Shown piece by piece: positions 15,115 through 23,366 of a stretch of 64,000 nucleotides of DNA. Source of the DNA: Falsiroseomonas sp046052145. GTDB taxonomy: Bacteria; Pseudomonadota; Alphaproteobacteria; Acetobacterales; Acetobacteraceae. Both the position numbers and the translations under genes were made by a program. The notes under the pieces are model-generated. The model made no database searches. It was not told the DNA's origin and saw nothing but the letters and a program-made list of their open reading frames with translations. The first letter of the stretch is position 1. Each line of letters starts with the position of its first letter. The DNA is taken from assembly GCA_046052145.1 (NCBI GenBank), contig JBJOMW010000001.1:310001-374000 (forward strand), read 5' to 3'.

Positions 15115-16375
15115 CCGCGCCACGCTGTCTGCACCGCCGGCGCTGTCGCGCCGCGCGCTGCGCATCCTCTACCTGCACCAGCATTACTCGCGCCCCAGTG
15201 GCAGCACCGCGACGCGATCCTTCCTGCAGGCGCGCGCGTTGGCGGAGGCGGGGCATGCCGTCACGCTCGCCTGCGGCCGCTACCAGGGTGCGGAGACCGG
15301 GATCACCGCGCCCTTCCGCGCGGGGCGGCGCGGCGGCGCGCCGGATGGATTCGAGCTCGTCGAGTTCGACATCGCCTATGCCAATGCGCAGTCGCTGGTT
15401 GCGCGTAGCGGAGCCTTTCTGCGCTTTGCCGCGGCGGCATCGCGGCTCGCGCTCGGTTCGCGCTGGGATCTGATCATTGCTTCCTCCACGCCGCTGACGG
15501 TGGCGCTGCCGGCGTTGCTCGCGCGGCGGCTTCGCGGCGCGCCCTTCCTGTTCGAGATCCGCGACCCCTGGCCGGACGTGCCGCGTGCGTTGTCGGCGCA
15601 AGGCGGTGGCGTGCCAGGGCCGGTGCTGGCGGCGATGGAGCGCCTGGCCGATGCCGCGTGTCGCGGCGCCGCGCAGGTGGTCGCGCTGACCGAGGGCATG
15701 GCCGCGACCGCCATCGCGCGTGGTGCCGATCCGCGCGCGGTGCAGGTGCTGCCGCAGGGCGCCGAGCTCGACCTCTTCGGCCCGCACGTCGCGCCCTGGC
15801 GACCGGAGGGCGTACCGCGCGGGGCTGTGCTGGCAGTCTACGCCGGCGCGCATGGCGTGGCGAATGGGCTCGACCAATTGCTGGATGCGGCGGCGCTGCT
15901 GCGCGGCACGGCGCTGCGCCTGCTGCTGGTGGGCGAGGGCGCCCGAAAAGCCGCGCTGATGGCGCGCGCCACGGCCGAGGATCTGCCCGTGCAGTTCCTC
16001 GACCCGCTGCCGAAGCCGCGCGTCGCGGCGCTGCTGGCCGGCGCCGATATCGGCGTGGTGTGCCTTGCACCCGTGCCGGCGCTGGCGGAGCTTTCGGCGC
16101 CGAACAAGCTGGCGGAGGCGCTGGCGGCCGGCCTGCCGGTTGTCGCGAATGTCCCTGGCAATGCAGCGCGGCTGTTGGCGGAGGGCGATTGCGGCATCGC
16201 CGTGCCGCCGGATGATCCGCCTGCGCTTGCCGCCGCACTGCGCTGTCTGGCCGAAGACCCCACGCGCCGCGCCGCAACGGGACGCGCGGCGCGGCGCCTG
16301 GCCGAATCGCGTTGCGACGCGCGGCACATCGCGCAGGATTTCGTGGCGCTGGTCGAGCGTGCGGCGGTGCGATGA
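15101..16375 (+). CDS. Glycosyltransferase family 4 (WbuB-like)
   Basis: GT-B glycosyltransferase, 424 residues, cytoplasmic face of the membrane. The N-terminal domain begins 'RILYLHQHYSRPSGSTATR' with the acceptor-side loop typical of WbuB/WcaI-like enzymes. 'FEIRDPWPDVPRAL' is at about 149-162. The C-terminal nucleotide-sugar domain shows 'LLLVGEGARKAALMA' and 'SAPNKLAEALAAGLPVVAN', the EX7E-like region. GTG 15101 overlaps the aminotransferase by 14 bases, and its own stop overlaps the next start (ATGA). It probably adds an amino-sugar to the lipid-linked repeat unit (inference from neighbours). Confidence 0.88.
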   Translation: MPGLDRATLSAPPALSRRALRILYLHQHYSRPSGSTATRSFLQARALAEAGHAVTLACGRYQGAETGITAPFRAGRRGGAPDGFELVEFDIAYANAQSLVARSGAFLRFAAAASRLALGSRWDLIIASSTPLTVALPALLARRLRGAPFLFEIRDPWPDVPRALSAQGGGVPGPVLAAMERLADAACRGAAQVVALTEGMAATAIARGADPRAVQVLPQGAELDLFGPHVAPWRPEGVPRGAVLAVYAGAHGVANGLDQLLDAAALLRGTALRLLLVGEGARKAALMARATAEDLPVQFLDPLPKPRVAALLAGADIGVVCLAPVPALAELSAPNKLAEALAAGLPVVANVPGNAARLLAEGDCGIAVPPDDPPALAAALRCLAEDPTRRAATGRAARRLAESRCDARHIAQDFVALVERAAVR

Positions 16376-17499
16376 ACGGCCTTGTCGTGATGCTCTCCGC
16401 CGCGCATCCGGCTGAGGATGTGCGCATTGTCGTGAAGGAAGGCGCGGCGCTGGCGCAAGCTGGCTGGCGCGTGGTGCATCTCGCGCCCGGCGCTGCGGCG
16501 GGAACGCTGCACGGCGTAGAGTTGCGCGGTCATGGGGGACCAGCGTGCGGCTGGCGCGCGCGGATCGGCGGCATCCCGGCGCTGGCGCGACAGGCGGCAG
16601 CGCTCCGCCCCGCGGTGATCCATGCGCATGAGCCGGATTCCTGGGCGGCCGCGCTGCTTGCTGCGCGGCGGACAGGCGCGCGCGTGGTGCTCGACGTGCA
16701 TGAGCATTATCCCTCCCGCCTCGATGCGTGCCTGCCATGGCTGCTGCGCCCCATGGCGCGCACGCTGATCGCGGCGCTGTGCCGCCTGGCGGCGCTAAGC
16801 GCCGATGCTGTGGTCGTCGCCAAGGATGGGCTTGATGCGCCTTTCGGGTGCTGCGTCCCGGTGCGCAACTACGCCGAGGAGGCTGACGTGGCGCCGCGTG
16901 TGCATGGCCCTGGGCCGCTGCGGCTGCTGCATCTCGGCGCGCTCAGCGCGGCGCGCGGGGCGTTCACGATGCTGGATACGCTGGCGCTGCTGCCGACGGC
17001 GCGGCTGGTGCTGGTCGGGCGCTTCACCGATGGCAGCGAGCCTGCCTTCGACGCACGCGCTGTGGCGCTTGGTGTCGCCGCGCGGATCGAGAAGCATGGC
17101 TGGCTGCCGCGCGCAGCGGCGCTCGACCAGGCCGCGCGCTGCGACATCGCGCTGGTGCTGTTCCAGCCGGGGGTCGAGAACCACCGCCTGGCCCTGCCGC
17201 ACAAGCTGTTCGACGCGATGCTCTGCGGCCTGCCGGTCATCGTGCCAGCCTTCGCCGAGCAGGTGGCGCACATCGTCGCCGAGTCAGGCTGCGGTGTTGC
17301 GCTCGACATCGCGGATGCGGCCGGCGTGGCGCAGGCCGTCGCCTCCCTGGCCGATCCGGCACGGCGCGCGGCGCTTGGCACGCGCGGCCATGCGGCGGCG
17401 CGCGCACGCTTCGCCTGGACGAGTGAGGCGGCGCGGCTGGTCGCGCTGTACGCTGAGCTTTCCCTGCCTACCAGCCGAGGCGCACCAGCATCCGCCTGA
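16372..17499 (+). CDS. GT-B glycosyltransferase
   Basis: 375-residue glycosyltransferase, last gene of the plus-strand exopolysaccharide operon. Start ATG 16372 overlaps the upstream stop. It has 'SAAHPAEDVRIVVKEGAALA' at the N-terminus, 'VIHAHEPDSWAAALLAARR' near residue 85, and a donor-binding C-terminal half with 'LRLLHLGALSAARG' and 'LPHKLFDAMLCGLPVIVPA' (about 285-303). The pattern resembles GT4/GT1-type enzymes. Linkage and donor cannot be assigned. Its 3' end overlaps the convergent PhyH-like gene by 32 bases. Confidence 0.85.
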   Translation: MNGLVVMLSAAHPAEDVRIVVKEGAALAQAGWRVVHLAPGAAAGTLHGVELRGHGGPACGWRARIGGIPALARQAAALRPAVIHAHEPDSWAAALLAARRTGARVVLDVHEHYPSRLDACLPWLLRPMARTLIAALCRLAALSADAVVVAKDGLDAPFGCCVPVRNYAEEADVAPRVHGPGPLRLLHLGALSAARGAFTMLDTLALLPTARLVLVGRFTDGSEPAFDARAVALGVAARIEKHGWLPRAAALDQAARCDIALVLFQPGVENHRLALPHKLFDAMLCGLPVIVPAFAEQVAHIVAESGCGVALDIADAAGVAQAVASLADPARRAALGTRGHAAARARFAWTSEAARLVALYAELSLPTSRGAPASA

Positions 17500-18322
17500 G
17501 GCCCCGGCGAAGTCGAGCGGGAAGCGGCGTCGCCGCTGCTTCGCGCTCGTCGCGGCCGGTGCGCTTGCCCTGATTCCAGGCGAAGTCACGGCGCATCATC
17601 TGCGCGCGGTCCGGCACGGCGAATTCCAGCGTGATGGAGCGCCGCGGCATCGCGGAGGTATTGGGCCCGGCGCCGTGCAGCGTGCGCGAATGATGCAGCA
17701 CCGCATCGCCGGCTGCGAGCGGCACGGCGACCGCGGCCGAGATGTCGGGCGCGACCGCGCTCAGCGCATGCGCGCGCCGGTCGCCGCCGAAGCTCGCATG
17801 GTCCAGCAGCGGGCCGAGATGGCTGCCAGGCACATAGGACATGCAACCCATCCGCTCATCCACATCCTGCAGCGCGATCCAGCAGGACACCGCGACATGA
17901 TAGGGCGTGCCGACGGTGAAGGACGCCTCGTCCTGGTGCCACGGGGTCGCGGCGCCGTCGCGCGGTGGCTTCATGATGGCGAATTCCCAGACCAGCTCCG
18001 CGCCCGGCAGCAGCGCACTCGCCGCGGCCTGGGCGTTCCGCCAGGTGGCGGTGCCGCTCAGCCAGGGCGCTTGGCGCGAGGGCCAGGCCAGCTGCGGCAG
18101 GCGCGGCCTTTCGAAGCGGTCTTCCGGGTCGAGCATGTCGAACAGATCGCCACGCTCCCAGCCCGCACGGGTTTCGAACAGGCGGTCATAGAGCGCGCGC
18201 AGCGGCTCCAGCTCTTCGGGCGGTACCACGCCGCGCGCGACCACGAAGCCATCCCGCGCGAAATCCGCGGTGGCCGTCCCTTCCAGGCCCGCCACCTGCG
18301 GCACCCGGCGCTCCATATTCAT
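17468..18322 (-). CDS. Phytanoyl-CoA dioxygenase (PhyH) family protein
   Basis: Non-heme Fe(II)/2-oxoglutarate oxygenase, 284 residues. The iron-binding facial triad is visible: H129 and D131 in 'WHQDEASF', and H216 in 'RTLHGAGPNTS'. An arginine near 227-228 is placed to bind 2-oxoglutarate. The ATG at 18322 follows a GGGAG-type ribosome site. It is convergent with, and overlaps, the last glycosyltransferase, so it is not part of that operon. Its substrate is unknown; bacterial PhyH proteins hydroxylate many small molecules. No partner gene gives a hint. Confidence 0.85.
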   Translation of the reverse strand: MNMERRVPQVAGLEGTATADFARDGFVVARGVVPPEELEPLRALYDRLFETRAGWERGDLFDMLDPEDRFERPRLPQLAWPSRQAPWLSGTATWRNAQAAASALLPGAELVWEFAIMKPPRDGAATPWHQDEASFTVGTPYHVAVSCWIALQDVDERMGCMSYVPGSHLGPLLDHASFGGDRRAHALSAVAPDISAAVAVPLAAGDAVLHHSRTLHGAGPNTSAMPRRSITLEFAVPDRAQMMRRDFAWNQGKRTGRDEREAAATPLPARLRRGLRRMLVRLGW

Positions 18323-18457
18323 TGTTCCACTCCCGGCCCTTCGCCGATGTCAGGCGCGGGAGAGAGTAGTGCAGCCGGTGCAGCCATGACCGTCACGGCT
18401 TCGTGCCTGACGGAAAGTCGAACGATCCGGCAGGCGGCGCGACGGGCTATTCGTGCC

Positions 18458-19255
18458 TTACGGCAAGGTCTGCAGCTGGCGTTCAACCACGGCGCGCCAG
18501 GGCGCATCGCGCGGTGCATCGGCCAGCAGCGCCTGCCAGACGCTGCGCGCATTCGCCGGCCGCCCGGCGCGCGCTTCCGCGAGCCCCGTCAGGAAGCGCA
18601 GCCTGGGATCGCCCGGCGCATTGCCGAGCGCGCGCGCCAGCAGGGTGGCGGCCTCGGCGTGGTTCTGCAGCTCGATGTGCAGCTCCGCCAGGTCGCCTGC
18701 GAGCTGCGGGTCGAAGCGGATCGCCATGGCGCGGTCCCAGGCCTCCACCGCCAATTCCAGCCGGCCGCGGTTGCGCTCGGCATTCCCGAGCAGCACGAAG
18801 CCCTGCCGCGCCGGTTCGCCATTCGGGTCGAGCTGCGCGATGCGGCCGCGCAGCGTGCTCAGCATCTGTTCTTCCGCCTCCATCTGCTGGCGGCGCAGGT
18901 CGTAGGGGGCGGAGGGCATCTCCGGGATGCCACGCACCATGTAGAGGCCGATGGCCGCGGCGGGCAGCAGGAACAGCGCGGCGGCGACGATGGCCGCGCT
19001 GCTGCGTCCTGCGCTGGCGGCATCGTCCTTCGGCGCGGTGAGGATGCGGCGCTGCACTTCGAGCGTCGCCGCCGTGTGCGCGGCCGCATCCAGCCGGCCG
19101 GCATCGCGTTCGCGGTCAAGCTCGGCCAGCTGCGCGCGATAGAGCGCAAGATCGGCTTCCGCCCGGCCGCGCGCACGCGCAGGCCGGAACACCACGATCG
19201 CGAGCGGCAGCATCGCCAGCAGGGCGAGCGCGCCCACGAGAAGCCATATGGTCAC
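18458..19255 (-). CDS. ccmI: Cytochrome c maturation protein CcmI
   Basis: Apocytochrome chaperone of the Ccm system I, 265 residues. It has an N-terminal membrane helix (about 3-20), a charged coiled-coil segment ('YRAQLAELDRERDAGRLDA'), a second helix (about 90-110) and a periplasmic TPR domain. TPR-like units 'GFVLLGNAERNRGRLELAVE' and 'ATLLARALGNAPGDPRLRF' are clear. Start is GTG 19255, overlapping the ccmH stop (GTGA). It closes the ccm operon. Length is shorter than the ~400 residues of some CcmI proteins, mainly in the C-terminal part. Confidence 0.9.
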   Translation of the reverse strand: MTIWLLVGALALLAMLPLAIVVFRPARARGRAEADLALYRAQLAELDRERDAGRLDAAAHTAATLEVQRRILTAPKDDAASAGRSSAAIVAAALFLLPAAAIGLYMVRGIPEMPSAPYDLRRQQMEAEEQMLSTLRGRIAQLDPNGEPARQGFVLLGNAERNRGRLELAVEAWDRAMAIRFDPQLAGDLAELHIELQNHAEAATLLARALGNAPGDPRLRFLTGLAEARAGRPANARSVWQALLADAPRDAPWRAVVERQLQTLP

Positions 19256-19860
19256 GCGCGCGTTCCATCCTGCGGCGGCAGGCCGAGCGCGGCCAGCCGC
19301 TTGCGCTCGTCCTCGGTGAGCGGCGCTGGCGCGCCAGCGGCCGCGGCGGCGCGGCGGCGCATCGCCAGGATCAGGCCAAGCCCGGCGAGCACCGCGACGA
19401 CGGGTGTCGCCCAGAGGGCTGCGGTGGACCAGGCGAAGGGGGGCTTCATCAGCACGAAATCGCCATAGCGCGCGCGGAGGAAGGTCTTCACCTGCTCGTC
19501 GCTGTCGCCGGCGCTGATGCGCTCGCGCACGATCAGCCGCAGATCGCGCGCGAGGCCGACTTCGCTGTCTTCGATGGATTGGTTCTGGCAGACCATGCAG
19601 CGGATATCGCGCCCGAGCTCTCGGGCGCGCGCTTCCTGCGCGGGGTCGGACAGCATGTCGGCGGGGTTGCTGACGGCGTTGGCGGAAAGCGGAGCGAGTA
19701 GCAGGAGCAACACGACAAGGCGGCCCGCCGCGCGGGCCGAGCGCGCGAAGGCGCGCCGGGCACAGACCGACAAGTCGGCCGGGTCGAACCGTCGCCTGCG
19801 CGAAGCCAAGCGGCCGGAGGCCGCGCCCGGCGTCTGAGGGCTTGTGAACAAAACGCTCAT
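19252..19860 (-). CDS. ccmH: Cytochrome c maturation protein CcmH with repeat-derived N-terminal extension
   Basis: Periplasmic membrane-anchored thioredoxin-like reductase for apocytochrome c, 202 residues. The redox motif is C88-M-V-C91 in 'RDIRCMVCQNQSIEDSE'; a transmembrane anchor lies at about 147-167. The ATG at 19860 overlaps the ccmG stop (ATGA), as at every other ccmEFGHI junction, which supports this start. Residues about 8-48 are encoded by a palindromic repeat element. The hydrophobic signal core ('VVLLLLLAPLSANA') follows at about 49-62, so the basic residues in front of it come from the repeat. No alternative start gives a normal signal peptide. Confidence 0.9.
   Translation of the reverse strand: MSVLFTSPQTPGAASGRLASRRRRFDPADLSVCARRAFARSARAAGRLVVLLLLLAPLSANAVSNPADMLSDPAQEARARELGRDIRCMVCQNQSIEDSEVGLARDLRLIVRERISAGDSDEQVKTFLRARYGDFVLMKPPFAWSTAALWATPVVAVLAGLGLILAMRRRAAAAAGAPAPLTEDERKRLAALGLPPQDGTRA
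19721..19840 (-). repeat. Palindromic repeat element, copy 2, inside ccmH
   Basis: On the minus strand the order is CCCTCAGACGCCGGGCG, stem GCGGCC-TCC-GGCCGC (19810-19824), CTTGGCTTCGCG, GC-rich hairpins including GCGCGC-CTT-CGCGCGC, and a CGGCCC/GGGCCG stem at 19721-19739. The modules and their order match copies 1, 3, 4 and 5. The whole element lies within the ccmH reading frame with no stop codon. Confidence 0.78.
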
Positions 19861-20423
19861 GCGGCGAAACGCCGCAGGAGCGGCCGTATGTCCTGATCCA
19901 GCACATCCTGCGTGATCGGGCCGGCATAGCGCCAGCGGATGATGCCCTGGCGGTCCAGCAGGTAGGTCTCCGGCACGCCATACACACCCCAGTCGATCGC
20001 GACCCGCCCCGGCTCGTCGCGCGATAGGCGGCGATAGGGATTCCCGCGCTCGCGCAGGAAGCGCAGGCTGTCCTCGGGCTTGTCCTTGTAGGCGATGCCG
20101 AAGACCGGCACGCCTTCGCGCTGCAGGCGCATCAGCTGCGGGTGCTCGATGATGCAGGGCACGCACCAGCTGGCCCAGAAATTCACCAGCGCCGGCCCCG
20201 GCAGGTCACGCAGATCGGCCGAGGTGAAGGCAGGCGTATCCACGCCAGGCAGCGGCGGCAGGTCGAAGTCGGGCGGCGCGCGGCCAATCAAGGCGGATGG
20301 CACGCCGCGCGGATTATACTCGCCGGTGCGCATGTCGTTCAGCATGCCGTAGAACGCCACACCCCCCGCCGCCGCGACGGCGAAGGGCGCAAACAGCAGC
20401 GCGCGGCGGGAGGCAGGGGTCAT
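19857..20423 (-). CDS. ccmG: Thiol:disulfide interchange protein CcmG/DsbE
   Basis: Periplasmic thioredoxin-like protein that keeps apocytochrome c or CcmH reduced for heme ligation. It has 188 residues: an N-terminal membrane anchor (about 8-26), then a TlpA/DsbE-like fold with the active site C87-V-P-C90 in 'FWASWCVPC' and the cis-proline region 'GVYGVPETYLLD'. ATG 20423 overlaps the ccmF stop and the gene's stop overlaps ccmH (both ATGA). Standard length and position in the operon make this call secure. Confidence 0.95.
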   Translation of the reverse strand: MTPASRRALLFAPFAVAAAGGVAFYGMLNDMRTGEYNPRGVPSALIGRAPPDFDLPPLPGVDTPAFTSADLRDLPGPALVNFWASWCVPCIIEHPQLMRLQREGVPVFGIAYKDKPEDSLRFLRERGNPYRRLSRDEPGRVAIDWGVYGVPETYLLDRQGIIRWRYAGPITQDVLDQDIRPLLRRFAA

Positions 20424-22399
20424 GTCGTCGCGGCACCCTGCGGCAGCGTCGCCTTGCGGTGCGGCGCGGAGATGCGCACGCGCCGATCCGCCAGCGACAG
20501 GCAACCGCCCAGCGCCATGATCGCGGCGCCGATCCAGAGCCACGGCGCGAGCAGGTTGAAGTGAAGGCGGATCACCGCCTTGCCGGTCTGCGCATCCTCT
20601 TCGCCGATCACGGCGTAGAGGTCGTAGATCAGGTTGGTGCGGATCGCGACCTCGGTCGTGTGCTGGCGTCCGGTCGGGAACCAGCGGCGCGAGGGCTCCA
20701 TCACATGCACGACGCGATCGCCGTCGAGCACGGTGATAGTGGCGCGGCGCGCGGTGTAGTTCGGCCCGGCATGGTCGCGCACGCCATCCAACCGCCACGT
20801 GTAGCCGGCCATCTGCGTGGTGTCGCCCGGCGCCATGGCGATCAGCTTCTCCTGCGCGAGCCCCATGCCCGCGATGCCAGCGGCGAGGATGCCGATGCCC
20901 GCATGCGCGATGGCCGCCCCCCAGGCCGCGCGCGGCAGGCCCTTCGCGCGCGCCCAGGCATTGCCCATGCGCGTGCGGAAGAGCTGCGTGCGGTCGGCGA
21001 TGTCGGTGACGGCCGCACCCACCGTCCAGGCCGCGAAGGCGAAGCCCACGGCTGGCAGCACATTATGCCCGGTCAGCAGCAGCGCGACGAAGAAGGCGCC
21101 GAGCGCGATTCCGCAGGCCCACCAGAGCCGTTGCAGCACCGGCCAGAGCTGCGCGCGCTTCCACGGCATCAGCGGCCCCGCCGCCATCGCGATCAGCAGC
21201 GGCACCACCAGCGGAAAGGACGCCATGTTGAAGAAGGGCGGGCCCACGCTGACCTTCGCGCCGAACAGCGCATCGGCAAACAGCGGCCACAGCGTGCCGA
21301 CGAAGACCACCGCAGTGATGGAGCAGACCAGCAGGTTGTTCAGCACGATCGCGCCTTCGCGCGAGATCGGCGCGAAGATGCCCGTCGGCACCATCACCTG
21401 CGCGCGCCAGGCGAACAGCAGGAAGGCGCCGCCCATGTAGAACATCAGCAGCGCGAGGATGAACATCCCGCGCTCCGGGTCGTTGGCGAAGGAATGCACG
21501 CTGTTCAGCACGCCCGACCGCACCAGGAAGGTGCCGAGCAGCGACATGCCGAAGGCGATGATCGCGAGCAGCACGGTCCAGGTCTTTAGCGCTTCGCGCT
21601 TCTCGACGACGATCGCCGAATGCAGCAGCGCCGTGCCGATCAGCCAGGGCAGCAGCGAGGCGTTCTCGACCGGGTCCCAGAACCAGTAGCCGCCCCAGCC
21701 GAGCTCGTAATAGGCCCACCACGACCCCAGCGCGATGCCGAGCGTCAGGAAGCTCCATGCCGCCAGCGACCAGGGCCGCACCCAGCGCCCCCAGGCGGCG
21801 TCCACACGCCCTTCGATCAGGGCGGCGATGGCGAAGGCGAAGGTCACCGCATAGCCGACATAGCCGACATAAAGCAGCGGCGGATGCATCGCGAGGCCGA
21901 TGTCTTGCAGGATCGGGTTCAGCCCCTGGCCATCCGGCGGCGGCGGCCAGATGCGCTCGAAGGGGTTCGACGTCTTCAGGATGAACAGCAGGAAGCCGAC
22001 GGAGACGAGGCCGAGGATGCCGATGACGCGCGCCTTCAGCGTGGACGGCAGGTCGCGCCCGAAGGCGGCGACTGCGAAGCCGCACAGCGCCAGGATCATC
22101 ACCCAGAGGATCAGCGAGCCCTCATGGTTCCCCCATGTGCCGGTGATCTTGTAGAGCATCGGCTTCAGCGAGTGGCTGTTCTGCACGACGTTCAGCACCG
22201 TCGTGTCGTTGATCGCGTAGGAATACATCAGGCAGGCGAAGCTGGCCGCGATCGCCAGGCTCTGCCCGATCGCGAGCGGCGACGCGCTGGCCATCAGCCG
22301 CGCGTCGCGGGCCTCGGCGCCGATCAGCGGCAGCACGGTCTGCGCGAAGGCGAGGATCAGCGCCAGCGCGAGGGCGAAATGTCCAAGCTCGGCGATCAT
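20420..22399 (-). CDS. ccmF: Heme lyase CcmF
   Basis: Large membrane subunit of the cytochrome c heme ligation complex, 659 residues, many transmembrane helices. The tryptophan-rich WWD region reads 'GWGGYWFWDPVENASLLPW' near residue 240. Other family segments are 'TGTWGNHEGSLILWVM' and 'HPPLLYVGYVGY'. ATG 22399 overlaps the ccmE stop. It acts with CcmH and CcmI to attach heme delivered by CcmE to CXXCH motifs in the periplasm. Length is usual for CcmF. Confidence 0.97.
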   Translation of the reverse strand: MIAELGHFALALALILAFAQTVLPLIGAEARDARLMASASPLAIGQSLAIAASFACLMYSYAINDTTVLNVVQNSHSLKPMLYKITGTWGNHEGSLILWVMILALCGFAVAAFGRDLPSTLKARVIGILGLVSVGFLLFILKTSNPFERIWPPPPDGQGLNPILQDIGLAMHPPLLYVGYVGYAVTFAFAIAALIEGRVDAAWGRWVRPWSLAAWSFLTLGIALGSWWAYYELGWGGYWFWDPVENASLLPWLIGTALLHSAIVVEKREALKTWTVLLAIIAFGMSLLGTFLVRSGVLNSVHSFANDPERGMFILALLMFYMGGAFLLFAWRAQVMVPTGIFAPISREGAIVLNNLLVCSITAVVFVGTLWPLFADALFGAKVSVGPPFFNMASFPLVVPLLIAMAAGPLMPWKRAQLWPVLQRLWWACGIALGAFFVALLLTGHNVLPAVGFAFAAWTVGAAVTDIADRTQLFRTRMGNAWARAKGLPRAAWGAAIAHAGIGILAAGIAGMGLAQEKLIAMAPGDTTQMAGYTWRLDGVRDHAGPNYTARRATITVLDGDRVVHVMEPSRRWFPTGRQHTTEVAIRTNLIYDLYAVIGEEDAQTGKAVIRLHFNLLAPWLWIGAAIMALGGCLSLADRRVRISAPHRKATLPQGAATT

Positions 22400-22953
22400 G
22401 TCCCGGGCCTTCCCTGTGGCGGCGTGCGGTCGGGATTGGTCGCGCGCTCCGCGCGCGCGGGGTCCAGCGTATTCCATGTCGCGGCCGGCGGCGGCGCGCC
22501 CTGTTCGGGCTGCCAATGGCCGGCGCGCTTCAGCGCATCGGCGACCTCGGGCGGCATGTAGGTCTCGTCGTGGCGCGCCAGCACTTCGGAGGCGCGGAAG
22601 ATCCCGTCCAGGCCGAAGCGCCCCATCGTCACCACGCCCTGCCCTTCGCGGAATAGGTCGGGCAGCACGCCCTGGAACACCACGGGGATCACATGCGCGC
22701 CGTCGGTGACGCGGAACTGCACCACCGGCCTTTGGCCTGCCACTGCGGGCTCTCGCTGCACGCTGCCGGCCTCCACCAGCCCGCCGAGGCGGAAGGCGCG
22801 ATCCGGCGCGGGGCGCTCGGCCATGATGTCGGAGGGCGAGCGGAAGAAGACCAGGTTGTCCTGGAAGGCGGTCAGCGTCAGCGCGGTGGCGCTGCCGAGC
22901 CCGATCCCGCACAGAAGCAGGATCCACATGCGCCTGCGCTTGCGGGATGTCAT
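22396..22953 (-). CDS. ccmE: Cytochrome c-type biogenesis protein CcmE (heme chaperone)
   Basis: Periplasmic, membrane-anchored heme chaperone, 185 residues. It has an N-terminal anchor (about 9-29), an OB-fold core 'FRLGGLVEAGSV' to 'RPVVQFRVTDG', and the covalent heme-binding histidine H128 with Y132 in 'ARHDETYMPPEV'. The C-terminal tail is long and Pro-rich. The start follows 'AAGCGCAGGCGC'-like sequence with no strong ribosome site. A repeat element separates it from ccmD, unlike the other tight junctions in this operon. Confidence 0.95.
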   Translation of the reverse strand: MTSRKRRRMWILLLCGIGLGSATALTLTAFQDNLVFFRSPSDIMAERPAPDRAFRLGGLVEAGSVQREPAVAGQRPVVQFRVTDGAHVIPVVFQGVLPDLFREGQGVVTMGRFGLDGIFRASEVLARHDETYMPPEVADALKRAGHWQPEQGAPPPAATWNTLDPARAERATNPDRTPPQGRPGT

Positions 22954-22962
22954 CGTGCTTGG

Positions 22963-23070
22963 CCCTCAAGCGCCGGGCGCGGCCTCCGGCCGCTTGGCTT
23001 GCGCGCCTCCGCACTGTGGCGGTGCGGCCACAAGGTCGGTTTGCGCGCGGGGCCGCCTGTGGCGGCCCGG
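22963..23070 (+). repeat. Palindromic repeat element, copy 3, between ccmD and ccmE
   Basis: Plus-strand order: CCCTCAAGCGCCGGGCG (one change from the consensus box), stem GCGGCC-TCC-GGCCGC, CTTGGCTTGCGCG, a GCAC/GTGC stem-loop and a GGGCCGCC/GGCGGCCC stem. It fills nearly the whole gap between two genes read from the minus strand. It lies opposite in direction to copy 2. Confidence 0.75.
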
Positions 23071-23083
23071 TTCAATTGGCCGC

Positions 23084-23230
23084 TCATGCCTCGCGGTCCC
23101 CGCGCGGATCGAGCTGCTTCAGCCGCGCGGCGGCCGCGCGGTGGCGGATGAAGGCGCCGATGGCGAGCGCGCAGAACACAGCCGAGGTGATGCCCCAGGA
23201 GAGGGTAACGTGCAGCCAATGCGTGCTCAT
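23084..23230 (-). CDS. ccmD: Heme exporter protein CcmD
   Basis: A 48-residue single-span membrane protein, very short but typical of CcmD. It reads 'MSTHWLHVTLSWGITSAVF' then a hydrophobic helix (about 10-27) and a basic tail 'RHRAAAARLKQLDPRGDRE'. CcmD stabilises the CcmABC-heme-CcmE complex and helps release holo-CcmE. Position between ccmC and ccmE in the correct order gives strong support. GGGAG touches the ATG directly, with AGGG a little further up. Both flanks are repeat elements. Confidence 0.9.
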   Translation of the reverse strand: MSTHWLHVTLSWGITSAVFCALAIGAFIRHRAAAARLKQLDPRGDREA

Positions 23231-23239
23231 CTCCCGATG

Positions 23240-23333
23240 CCCTCAGACGCCGGGCGCGCCCTCCGGGCGCTTGGCTTCGCGGCATGCGCCGCGGGCCGCA
23301 TTCGCGGCCTCGCCGCGCGGCCAAGCGGCCGCA
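23240..23333 (+). repeat. Palindromic repeat element, copy 4, between ccmC and ccmD
   Basis: Plus-strand order: CCCTCAGACGCCGGGCG, stem GCGCCC-TCC-GGGCGC, CTTGGCTTCGCGG, a GCATGC-centred palindrome, GGGCCGC-ATTC-GCGGCC, and further GC stems. Its first stem differs from copies 2 and 3 by a matched change on both arms. That keeps the pairing while the sequence changes. Confidence 0.75.
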
Positions 23334-23366
23334 CGGCGCAGCGGTACGCGTATGCCTGCGGGTTCC

